DNA from: an uncultured Alphaproteobacteria bacterium
Lineage (GTDB): Bacteria; Pseudomonadota; Alphaproteobacteria; Rhizobiales; Pleomorphomonadaceae
Length of the DNA stretch: 10,733 bases
Direction of reading: 5' to 3'
Assembly (NCBI GenBank): GCA_937900425.1
Contig: CALCDT010000224.1
Span: 1 to 10,733 of the forward strand
Shown piece by piece: positions 1 through 9,282 of this stretch. The notes below the pieces were generated by a model that was not told the origin of the DNA, made no database searches, and worked only from the letters and a program-made list of their open reading frames with translations. The translations under genes and the position numbers were made by a program. Within the stretch, counting starts at the first letter, position 1. Each line of letters starts with the position of its first letter.

Positions 1-2
1 TG

Positions 3-2420
<2,418 letters not shown>

Positions 2421-2435
2421 GCGGCCGGCGGCCGC
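2421..2435 (+). other. Short GC hairpin directly after the gltB stop codon
   Basis: Immediately after the gltB TGA are perfect 6-bp arms GCGGCC / GGCCGC around GGC. No T-run follows, so it is not a typical intrinsic terminator. It could protect the gltB 3' end or tune gltB:gltD expression, but in DNA this GC-rich a hairpin of this size may arise by chance. The rest of the 158-bp gltB-gltD spacer shows no promoter I can support. It ends in the gltD ribosome-binding site, GAGGA at 2564-2568. Confidence 0.3.
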
Positions 2436-2578
2436 GGCCACGGGCGACCCGCCCCGGCGTGACCCTCTCGCGACCCTCGCCCTGAACGGGCGGCGGAGCG
2501 GGGCACGCGGGGCCGGAGCCGCCCGGCCGGCGGAAGACGCGGTCGGTTGAAGCGGATTGGGATGAGGACGGGAACGAT

Positions 2579-4012
<1,434 letters not shown>

Positions 4013-4042
4013 GCCTCCGGCACCCGTTTGCCGACCCCTTTC

Positions 4043-4070
4043 GCCGGCCCCATCTTGCCGGCCCCATCTT
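4043..4070. repeat. Perfect tandem duplication of a 14-bp unit
   Basis: The unit GCCGGCCCCATCTT occurs twice head to tail (4043-4056 and 4057-4070), 30 bp after the gltD stop codon. The copies are identical, as expected from a recent slippage duplication. The second copy runs into a small dyad, CTTGC-AG-GCAAG (4068-4079). No function is evident. Confidence 0.8.
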
Positions 4071-4111
4071 GCAGGCAAGTCCGCGGCCGGCTCCGGCCGG
4101 GGACGCCGGAT

Positions 4112-4133
4112 CGTCCGCGCCGCGGCGCGGACG
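4112..4133 (+). promoter_or_regulatory. 22-bp perfect palindrome upstream of the SMR gene, with a competing hairpin
   Basis: Positions 4112-4133 equal their own reverse complement, starting CGTCCGCGC and ending GCGCGGACG. As RNA this folds into a stem of 9 bp with a 4-base loop. A second copy of GGACG lies just upstream at 4101-4105 and could pair instead with CGTCC at 4112-4116 (6-base loop), so the two structures exclude each other. The palindrome ends 18 bases before the GAGGA ribosome-binding site (4152-4156) of the SMR gene. It has no U-run, so a terminator for gltD is unlikely, though weak attenuation is possible. The inverted repeat is seen directly; a regulatory role is inference. It could equally be an operator for a dimeric repressor or chance in GC-rich DNA. 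Confidence 0.45.
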
Positions 4134-4165
4134 GCGCAGCCTTTCCCGCCCGAGGACCGTTCCCG

Positions 4166-4483
4166 ATGCACTGGGTCTATCTCGCCGCCGCCGCCTTCTT
4201 CGAGATCGTCTTCGCCATGGGCATGAAATACGCCGAGGGCTTCACCCGGCCGCTGCCGTCGGCGGTGACCATCGCCGCCGCCCTGCTCAGCGTCGGCCTC
4301 CTCACCATGGCGCTCAAGACCATGCCGGTCAGCGTCGCCTATCCGATGTGGACGGCGATCGGCACGCTCGGCACGGTGATCCTCGGCGCGGTGATGCTCG
4401 GCGAATCCTTCACCGTCCTCAAGGTGCTCTCGGCCCTCGCCATCGTCGGCGGCGTCGCCGGCCTCAAGGTCTCGATGTCCTGA
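4166..4483 (+). CDS. sugE: Small multidrug resistance (SMR) family exporter, SugE/Gdx-like
   Basis: A 105-residue inner-membrane protein, the standard SMR length, with four hydrophobic segments (about 2-20, 32-50, 57-77 and 84-103). SMR proteins work as dimers that exchange protons for small cations. SugE/Gdx members export guanidinium and the EmrE group exports quaternary ammonium drugs. By eye it aligns without gaps to E. coli SugE as I recall that sequence (matching EVVWAVGLKYTHGF and SLPVGTAYAVWTGIG with EIVFAMGMKYAEGF and TMPVSVAYPMWTAIG). Conserved are the proton-coupling E13, S42, Y59 and W62. Residue 16, Trp in characterised guanidinium exporters, is Phe here, and residue 10 is Ala rather than Gly, so the substrate is uncertain. 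The ATG at 4166 is preferred to an in-frame ATG at 4028 because GAGGA lies 9 bases upstream and the longer product would add a proline/arginine-rich tail. It is convergent with motB, 25 bp away, with no clear terminator between them. Confidence 0.85.
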   Translation: MHWVYLAAAAFFEIVFAMGMKYAEGFTRPLPSAVTIAAALLSVGLLTMALKTMPVSVAYPMWTAIGTLGTVILGAVMLGESFTVLKVLSALAIVGGVAGLKVSMS

Positions 4484-4508
4484 GCAAGTCTGGCGGCGCG
4501 ACGGACGC

Positions 4509-5360
4509 TTACAGCGAATCCGGCGGCAGCGGCGGCGCCTCGTTCATCAGGAGGATGCTGATGCGGCGGTTGGCGGCGAGGAAGGGGTCGTTGGGAAACA
4601 GCGGCTCGCTGTCGGCCTTGCCGACCACGGCGAAGAAGCGGTCGTCGGCGACGCCGAATTCGGCGAGGATCGCGCGCGTCGCCGCGGCGCGGCCGGAGGA
4701 GAGGTCCCAGGTCGAGCGGTCCGGCGGCGCGTCCGGCCGGCCCGCCGAGGTGTGGCCGGTGATCTGGACGCGGTTCGGCAGCCGGCGCAGCACCGGCGCC
4801 ATCGTTTCCAGCAGCCGGCGCGTCGTCTCGTAGGGAATGGCCGACCCCTCGGCGAACATCGAGCGGCCGTCCTGGTCGATCAACTGGATGTCGAGCCCCT
4901 CCTCGGTCACCTCCATCAGCACCTGCTTGGAAATCTCGGCGATCTCCGGCATGTCCTGCCACGCCTGACGCAGCGAGGTGGCGGCGAGGGCGAAGGCCCG
5001 GCTGTTGGCGAGGTCGTTGCTCTCGGCGGTGGCGTCGTTGGATTCCTTGGCGTTCCGGCCGCGCCGGTTCTTGACCTCCTCCTCGATCTCCTCCTCGGTG
5101 GTGTCGGGGATCTGGGTGACCTGGCGCATGTACTCGCGCGAGGGGATGCCGTCGATCTCGATCATGCCGGCCAGCCGGCGCTCGGTGGTGGCACCGAAGG
5201 CCTCGCGCATCGAGCCGGCGACGATCTCCATCTTCTTCTGGTCCTGGACCGAGAAGGAGATGATCAGCACGAAGAAGCAGACGAGCAGCGACATCAGGTC
5301 GGCGAAGGTGACCAGCCACTCCGGGGCGCCGCCGCCCCCGCCTTCCTTCTTGCGGGCCAT
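4509..5360 (-). CDS. motB: Motility stator subunit MotB, PomB-like (OmpA-family peptidoglycan anchor)
   Basis: MotB is the peptidoglycan-anchored half of the flagellar stator. With MotA it forms an ion channel whose flow turns the rotor. The 283 residues show a short basic/glycine-rich N-terminus (MARKKEGGGGG), one transmembrane helix at about 15-37 and the ion-binding aspartate D21 in TFADLMSLLVCFF. A plug/linker region follows with an acidic run (DTTEEEIEEEV, 86-96). The OmpA-like domain is at about 150-272, with ITGHT (200-204), WDLSSGRA (218-225) and NRRISI (264-269). The stretch TFADLMSLL-CFFVL followed by IAGSM/IVAGSM and AFG closely matches Vibrio PomB as I recall it, which argues for the sodium-type branch. 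The start is an ATG with GGGGAGGGG 7 bases upstream. It follows motA on the same strand after 35 bp and ends 25 bp from the convergent SMR gene. OmpA-family proteins of other function exist, but the N-terminal helix motif and motA partner make the stator role firm. Confidence 0.93.
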   Translation of the reverse strand: MARKKEGGGGGAPEWLVTFADLMSLLVCFFVLIISFSVQDQKKMEIVAGSMREAFGATTERRLAGMIEIDGIPSREYMRQVTQIPDTTEEEIEEEVKNRRGRNAKESNDATAESNDLANSRAFALAATSLRQAWQDMPEIAEISKQVLMEVTEEGLDIQLIDQDGRSMFAEGSAIPYETTRRLLETMAPVLRRLPNRVQITGHTSAGRPDAPPDRSTWDLSSGRAAATRAILAEFGVADDRFFAVVGKADSEPLFPNDPFLAANRRISILLMNEAPPLPPDSL

Positions 5361-5395
5361 GGTTCAGCCCCTCCCCGCGCCGCGCGTTTCGGCCA

Positions 5396-6166
5396 TCACG
5401 CCGCCTCCTGCTCCAGCGCCGCACGCTGCTTGTCCGGCAGGTAGGAGATCAGCATCTCGCGGATGAGGTTCGGGCTCTTGGAATTTCGGATCTGGACGAT
5501 GCCGTCGATGATCAGGGTCTGGTTGACCTCCTCGACGCCGAGCTTGGCGTTGAGCTTCTCGAACACCGGAAGGCAGATCACGTTGGCGATCAGCGCGCCG
5601 TAGAGCGTGGTCAGCAGCGCGACCGCCATGGCCGGGCCGATCTTGGACGGATCGTCCATCTGCTGCAGCATCTGGACGAGGCCGACGAGCGTGCCGATCA
5701 TGCCGAAGGCCGGAGCGGAGTCGCCCATCGCCTTGTAGATGCGCGCGCCTTCGGTCAGCCGCTCCAGATACAGGTCGCGCTCGCGCTCCATGGTTTCCTG
5801 GATGAAGGCCGGGTCGTAGCCGTCGGCCACCATCTGCTTGCCCTTGGCGAGAAAGGGATCGGAGATCTCGTAGGTCTCGAGACCGAGCGGTCCCTGCTTG
5901 CGCACGATCTCGGCCATTTCGGTGATGCTCTCGATCAGTTCGCGCGGGGTCACCTTGTTCTGCGAGAAGGCGACCTTGGAGCCGATCGTCAGCGCCGAGA
6001 GCAGTCCGTTCAACGGGAAGCGGACGATGACCACCGCGATGCCGCCGCCGACCACGATGGCGATCGAGGGCACGTCGATGAAGGCGCCGATCGTGCCGCC
6101 GAGGAAGATGGCCCAGATCGTCACGGCGAAGGCCATCACGATGCCGATGATCGTCGCGAAATCCAT
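5396..6166 (-). CDS. motA: Motility stator subunit MotA, PomA-like
   Basis: MotA/PomA forms the ion-channel ring of the flagellar stator in the inner membrane and pushes on the rotor protein FliG. The product is 256 residues, close to Vibrio PomA (about 254) and shorter than E. coli MotA (295). Four transmembrane segments lie at about 5-24, 28-50, 150-168 and 178-202. Between helices 2 and 3 is the cytoplasmic loop, with charged residues R89, K90, E97 and E100, matching PomA R88, K89, E96 and E99 offset by one. D31 (FIDVPS), T159 (GMIGTLVGLV) and T186/T187 (LLTTLYGA) also match PomA residues tied to sodium use. The ATG at 6166 (MDFATIIG) is preferred over an in-frame start at 6241: GAGGGG lies 10 bases upstream, the protein then begins like PomA, and the extra 25 residues look non-coding. 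It leads a two-gene operon with motB. TolQ/ExbB proteins are distant relatives, but the loop and partner argue against them. Confidence 0.93.
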   Translation of the reverse strand: MDFATIIGIVMAFAVTIWAIFLGGTIGAFIDVPSIAIVVGGGIAVVIVRFPLNGLLSALTIGSKVAFSQNKVTPRELIESITEMAEIVRKQGPLGLETYEISDPFLAKGKQMVADGYDPAFIQETMERERDLYLERLTEGARIYKAMGDSAPAFGMIGTLVGLVQMLQQMDDPSKIGPAMAVALLTTLYGALIANVICLPVFEKLNAKLGVEEVNQTLIIDGIVQIRNSKSPNLIREMLISYLPDKQRAALEQEAA

Positions 6167-6233
6167 CTGCGGCAGACCCCTCGCCTCTTCACCCGGCGCG
6201 TCGAAAACTCGAGCGGAGTGTGCCAGCGCAGGG

Positions 6234-6249
6234 CTAACCATTCGCTAAC
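6234..6249. promoter_or_regulatory. Degenerate CtrA-like box upstream of motA
   Basis: The plus strand reads CTAA-CCATTCG-CTAAC, two CTAA half-sites separated by exactly 7 bases (TTAG-N7-TTAG on the motA strand). The known CtrA consensus in alphaproteobacteria is TTAA-N7-TTAA, so both half-sites differ at one base. The site lies 68 bp upstream of the motA start codon, a plausible distance for a promoter element, and 59 bp from a perfect box. Spacing and half-sites are seen; binding by CtrA is inference. Confidence 0.4.
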
Positions 6250-6264
6250 GGCCTCTGGCGATCC

Positions 6265-6279
6265 CGGGAGAAAATCCCG
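6265..6279 (+). other. Small inverted repeat in the motA / barrel-gene control region
   Basis: CGGGA-gaaaa-TCCCG gives a 5-bp stem with a 5-base A-rich loop, between the two CtrA-like sites. It is too short to be a confident terminator and has no T-run after it. It may be part of a protein-binding region or chance. Confidence 0.25.
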
Positions 6280-6292
6280 TGGAGCCGGTGGT

Positions 6293-6311
6293 TTAAGCGG
6301 GTGTTAACCAT
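6293..6311 (+). promoter_or_regulatory. Perfect CtrA-type box (TTAA-N7-TTAACCAT)
   Basis: TTAA at 6293-6296 and TTAA at 6304-6307 are separated by exactly 7 bases (GCGGGTG). The second half-site continues to TTAACCAT, itself a described form of the CtrA half-site. CtrA is the alphaproteobacterial cell-cycle and motility response regulator. The box sits 127 bp from the motA start codon and 113 bp from the chosen start of the beta-barrel gene, so it could control either or both. AT-rich words like this are rare in the surrounding GC-rich DNA. A -10 element for either direction could not be fixed by eye. Confidence 0.65.
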
Positions 6312-6423
6312 GTCTCTTCATAAGCTGTTCACGCTCGGTGTCCCGTGCGTCCGAAACGCCCGGCCCCGGACCCGCCGGGCGAAAGGTTCCCCGTCCGCCG
6401 AAGAGCCCGAGCCAAGGCCGCCG

Positions 6424-7839
6424 ATGCCCCGCCTCTTCCTCCTCACCGCGTCCCGGCTCGCCCTCGTCGCGGTCGTCGCCGGTCTCGCCTGCGGCAGACC
6501 GGCGGCGGCCCAGAGCGCAGCTCCCCCCGGCGCGGACGACACCGCCGCAGGGGCAGACGCAGCTGCCATCGATCCGACCGCTCCCGCTCGCCCGCTCACC
6601 ACCGCCGGCGGCTATCCCGCCCTTCGCCCCGCCCTCGACGGCGGCCTCAACTCCGTCGTCCGGCCGATGCAGAGCGCCCTCGCCCCGGCGCGCCCGGCCC
6701 TGCCCCTGCGCTCCGGGCCGGCCGAAGACCCCGAGCAGCCCCAGGGCCTTCGCGCCGGGAATTTCCTGCTGCTGCCCTCGATCCACGCCGGCGGCGGCGC
6801 CACCACCAACGCCGCCGGCACCGCCCGCGGCGAAGGCTCCGGCTTCCTGACGACCGACGGCGAACTGCTGCTGCGCCACGAAGGCGACATCACCCGCACC
6901 GACCTCTCGCTCAAGGGCAGCTACACCGGCTATCTCGACGGCGACACCGAAAGCGACCCGACCTTCAGCGCCGCCGCCACCAGCCGCGTCGACCTCACCG
7001 AAACCGACCGCGTCGATCTCGGCCTCGGCTATTCCTTCGCCCGGGAAGAGGCGTCGAGCGCCGAGACCGGGGGATCGAGCGAGCGCCCGGCCGTCGAAGT
7101 GTTCAGCGCCGACGTCGGCTACACCCGCAGCGCCGGCCTGATCGGCCTCGCCCTCAAGGGCTCGACCGACCGCACCGCCTACGGCAGGGCCGAGGGCACC
7201 AACTCCTCCGACCGCACCAACACCGCCTTCGCCGGCACCCTGCGGCTCTCCTATGACACCGGGGCGATCGTCTCGCCCTTCGTGGAAGGCGGCGGCTTCG
7301 GCCGCGTGATGGACCGCGCCCGCGACGCCGAGGGCTATCGCCGCTCCAGTCTCGGCTGGGAACTCAAGGGCGGCCTCGCCGTGACCGGCGAGACCCTGAC
7401 CGGCGAGATCGCCGTCGGCTACGCCCGCGAGGAGTTCGACGACGCCCGGCTCGCCGCCATGGACGGCCTCGTCGTCGACGGCTCTCTCGCCTATGCGGCG
7501 AGCGAACTCACCACCATCGGCCTCGACGTCGCCACGAGCTTCTCGCCGACCCGCCTCGCCGGCGCCTCGGGCTTCGTCACCACCTCCGCCGACGCCTCGC
7601 TCACCCACGAGCTGTTCGAGACCGTCGAGCTCAGCCTCGGCGGCGGCGTCGGCCGCGACGACTACGCCGGCCTCTCGCGCAGCGTCACCACCTATACGGT
7701 GCGGGCCGGGCTCGACTGGCGCCTGCGCCGCGATCTCACCTTCACCCTCGACGCCTCCCACGCCTACACCGACAGTTCGGTCGCCGGCGACGACAGCCGC
7801 GAGAGCCGGATCGAGGCCGGGCTGACCTATCGGCCCTGA
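6424..7839 (+). CDS. Outer-membrane beta-barrel protein (BBP2-like), function unknown
   Basis: A predicted outer-membrane protein of 471 residues. It begins with a signal peptide (MPRLFLLTASRLALVAVVAGLACGRPAAA, cleavage near residue 29-30). An alanine/proline-rich linker runs to about 108. The rest resembles a beta-barrel: alternating polar and hydrophobic residues in repeated strand pairs, many Gly/Tyr/Thr/Asp, few Lys, no Cys in the mature part. The barrel opens with LRAGNFLLLPSIHAGGGATTN, which resembles the start of the BBP2 family (putative beta-barrel porin 2) seen in Rhizobiales and other proteobacteria. The C-terminus GLTYRP follows a typical barrel end strand but lacks the classical terminal aromatic residue. 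The ATG at 6424 is chosen because it starts the signal peptide and has a weak AAGG 6 bases upstream. Starts at 6301 (GTG) or 6310 (ATG) would add an arginine-rich stretch and overlap the CtrA-type box. It is divergent from motA and convergent with galU. Family assignment is moderate; no substrate can be named. Confidence 0.8.
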   Translation: MPRLFLLTASRLALVAVVAGLACGRPAAAQSAAPPGADDTAAGADAAAIDPTAPARPLTTAGGYPALRPALDGGLNSVVRPMQSALAPARPALPLRSGPAEDPEQPQGLRAGNFLLLPSIHAGGGATTNAAGTARGEGSGFLTTDGELLLRHEGDITRTDLSLKGSYTGYLDGDTESDPTFSAAATSRVDLTETDRVDLGLGYSFAREEASSAETGGSSERPAVEVFSADVGYTRSAGLIGLALKGSTDRTAYGRAEGTNSSDRTNTAFAGTLRLSYDTGAIVSPFVEGGGFGRVMDRARDAEGYRRSSLGWELKGGLAVTGETLTGEIAVGYAREEFDDARLAAMDGLVVDGSLAYAASELTTIGLDVATSFSPTRLAGASGFVTTSADASLTHELFETVELSLGGGVGRDDYAGLSRSVTTYTVRAGLDWRLRRDLTFTLDASHAYTDSSVAGDDSRESRIEAGLTYRP

Positions 7840-7848
7840 GCGGTCATG

Positions 7849-7879
7849 AAAAAGGGCGGCGGACCGACGTCCGCCGCCC
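7849..7879 (-). terminator. Rho-independent terminator of galU
   Basis: Arms GGGCGGCGGAC (7854-7864) and GTCCGCCGCCC (7869-7879) pair perfectly over 11 bp around a 4-base loop. Read on the minus strand the stem is followed by TTTTT (AAAAA at 7849-7853). This is a textbook intrinsic terminator 27 bp after the galU stop codon. On the plus strand no T-run follows, so it is at best a weak stop for the convergent barrel gene, whose stop codon is 14 bp before the stem. Confidence 0.92.
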
Positions 7880-7906
7880 GATGCGACCGGCGAGGGCAGT
7901 GTCGCG

Positions 7907-8779
7907 TCAGCCCTCGAGCACGGTGCCGAGTTCGCGCGCGATGTCGGGATGGATGTCGGTGCGATCCATCGCGTAGGCGATGTTGGCCTTGAGGAAGCCG
8001 AGCTTGGTGCCGGTGTCGTAGGTGGTGCCGCGGAAACGCACGCCGACGAAGGGCGAGGTCTCCATCAGCCGCAGCATCGAATCGGTCAGCTGGATCTCGT
8101 TGCCGGCGCCGCGCTCCTGGGTCGAGAGCAGGTCGAAGATCTCCGGATTGAGGATGTAGCGGCCGGAGATGAAGAGGTTCGACGGCGGGTTCTTCGGCTT
8201 CTCGATCATCGCCGTCACCTCGAAGGTGTCCTCCGCCAGCGTCTTGCCGACGCCGATGATGCCATACTGGTGGGCCATCGCCGGGTCGCATTCCTCGACC
8301 GAGATGACGTTGGCGCCAGTCTGGTCGTAGGCGTCGACCATGCTCTTCAGGCAGGGCACGTCGTGCTTCATCAGCATGTCGGGCAGCAGCACCGCGAAGG
8401 GCTCGTCGCCGACGATGTCGCGGGCGCACCAGACCGCGTGGCCGAGGCCGAGCGGGGCCTGCTGGCGGGTGAAGCTCACGGAGCCGGCGACCGGAAGGTC
8501 GCGCTTCAGCGTTTCCAGCGCCTCGGTCTTCGCCCGGGCCTCGAGGGTCTGCTCGAGTTCGTAGGCGACGTCGAAGTGGTCCTCGATCACCGCCTTGCCG
8601 CGACCGGTGACGAAGATGAAATGCTCGATGCCGGCCGCCTTGGCCTCGTCGACGACATATTGCAGGGCGGGCCGGTCGACGATCGTCATCATTTCCTTCG
8701 GCACCGCCTTGGTGGCGGGAAGGAAACGGGTGCCGAGACCGGCGACGGGAAAGACGGCCTTTCTGATCTTCTTGCTCAC
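7907..8779 (-). CDS. galU: UTP-glucose-1-phosphate uridylyltransferase GalU
   Basis: GalU makes UDP-glucose and pyrophosphate from UTP and glucose-1-phosphate in the cytoplasm. UDP-glucose feeds exopolysaccharide, LPS core and other glucans. At 290 residues it has normal family length. The nucleotide-binding signature FPVAGLGTRFLPATKAVPKEM is at 10-30. Uridine/sugar-contact motifs follow: QQAPLGLGHAV (106-116), LLPDML (131-136), YGIIG (172-176) and IEKPK (192-196), with the conserved lysine of the family. GNEIQLTD is at 226-233 and YDTGTKLGFLKAN at 254-266. The start codon is GTG, supported by GAGGAG 6 bases upstream (8786-8791) and a typical N-terminus MSKKIRKAVFPVAG. It is a single-gene unit ending in a strong terminator. 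Rhizobial homologues are often called exoN; nothing here ties it to a specific polysaccharide cluster. Other nucleotidyltransferases share the fold, but the motif set is specific for GalU. Confidence 0.96.
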   Translation of the reverse strand: MSKKIRKAVFPVAGLGTRFLPATKAVPKEMMTIVDRPALQYVVDEAKAAGIEHFIFVTGRGKAVIEDHFDVAYELEQTLEARAKTEALETLKRDLPVAGSVSFTRQQAPLGLGHAVWCARDIVGDEPFAVLLPDMLMKHDVPCLKSMVDAYDQTGANVISVEECDPAMAHQYGIIGVGKTLAEDTFEVTAMIEKPKNPPSNLFISGRYILNPEIFDLLSTQERGAGNEIQLTDSMLRLMETSPFVGVRFRGTTYDTGTKLGFLKANIAYAMDRTDIHPDIARELGTVLEG

Positions 8780-9125
8780 GCCTTGCTCCTCAAGTCACGA
8801 TGGTAACGATGGACGGGACAATGGCCGCGGATCGCGTTGCGCGCCCGCTCGGTGTCGGCTCTGCGCGCTCGTCGCGCGCAGCGGGTCGGTCGACGTCGCT
8901 CGAGGACATCCCCTGCCTCCTCACCCCCGCGACGTCGAAATCTGCGGCGCCCGCTCGCCGCGGATCCCGTTTAATCACGCCGGTGCAGCGAAGATCAACC
9001 GTGACGCGGGGCGCGCAGGCGCCGCGCGAAAGCGATTTCCTCATGAGTGCCGCTTGCTCTACCATGGCCCCCGGCCGCGGAGGAGTTGGGAAAACGAAGC
9101 ATGCCCGAAAAGGATCCGCCATTCG

Positions 9126-9142
9126 TTCACAGCCGGTTAACC
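9126..9142 (+). promoter_or_regulatory. Possible CtrA-like half-site (TTCA-N7-TTAACC)
   Basis: GGTTAACC at 9135-9142 is a perfect 8-bp palindrome containing the CtrA half-site TTAACC. Seven bases upstream of its TTAA is TTCA, one mismatch from a full TTAA-N7-TTAA box. It lies about 140 bp before the lytic transglycosylase start. A single half-site is weak evidence. Confidence 0.25.
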
Positions 9143-9159
9143 ACGATGGGCTTCACTTG

Positions 9160-9176
9160 GGGCTCGATACGAGCCC
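9160..9176. promoter_or_regulatory. Inverted repeat GGGCTCG-ATA-CGAGCCC
   Basis: Perfect 7-bp arms around a 3-base spacer, 17 bases after the TTAACC element and 106 bp before the lytic transglycosylase start. The symmetry and AT centre would suit an operator for a dimeric regulator, or an RNA hairpin. No T-run follows, so it is not a terminator. Function is unknown. Confidence 0.4.
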
Positions 9177-9194
9177 GCCCGTCCGCCGCAAGGT

Positions 9195-9210
9195 CGGCCG
9201 GCGCCGGCCG
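9195..9210. repeat. 16-bp perfect palindrome, CGGCCGGC/GCCGGCCG
   Basis: A self-complementary run of only G and C, 72 bp before the lytic transglycosylase start. Such runs occur by chance in DNA this GC-rich, so no function is claimed. Confidence 0.3.
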
Positions 9211-9282
9211 CCACCGGCCGTTCCGGTCCGCGCCCTGCGCGCCCGGCGCGGCGAACGCCGCCACCGATCCGACAGGCTGATC

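Larger units (their letters stand above)
8780..9282. other. 503-bp gene-free control region between galU and the lytic transglycosylase gene
   Basis: No convincing gene lies here. The frame of the downstream gene stays open back to 8800, but the product is an arginine/serine/proline-rich string with no recognisable domain, and a proper signal peptide begins only at 9283. The stretch holds the galU leader, with GAGGAG (8786-8791) and a direct repeat ACGATGG at 8797-8803 and 8806-8812. Further on are a TTAACC element at about 9137 and two inverted repeats, each listed separately. The part around 8960-9130 is less GC-rich than the coding DNA, as expected for promoters, but I could not fix -35/-10 boxes for either gene. 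Confidence 0.5.

Noticed and set aside
2436..2578. Terminator or separate promoter in the gltB-gltD spacer
   Set aside because: Several GC-rich partial dyads are present, but there is no T-run and no recognisable -35/-10 pair.
4097..4137. Guanidine-II (mini-ykkC) riboswitch, suggested by two short hairpins with GGACG in the loop
   Set aside because: The stems CCGG/CCGG and GCGC/GCGC leave 5-base GGACG loops rather than ACGR tetraloops closed by G-C pairs, so the consensus is not met.
6167..6241. Upstream in-frame start for motA adding 25 residues
   Set aside because: The extension overlaps the control region and is not like PomA; the ATG at 6166 has a good ribosome-binding site and the family N-terminus.
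6304..7761. 485-codon minus-strand open frame opposite the beta-barrel gene
   Set aside because: The product is a Gly/Ala/Glu-rich repeat-like string typical of the reverse frame of GC-rich coding DNA; the plus strand has a signal peptide and barrel features.
8800..9282. N-terminal extension of the lytic transglycosylase by 161 residues
   Set aside because: The extension is Arg/Ser/Pro-rich without domains and would bury the signal peptide that begins at 9283.
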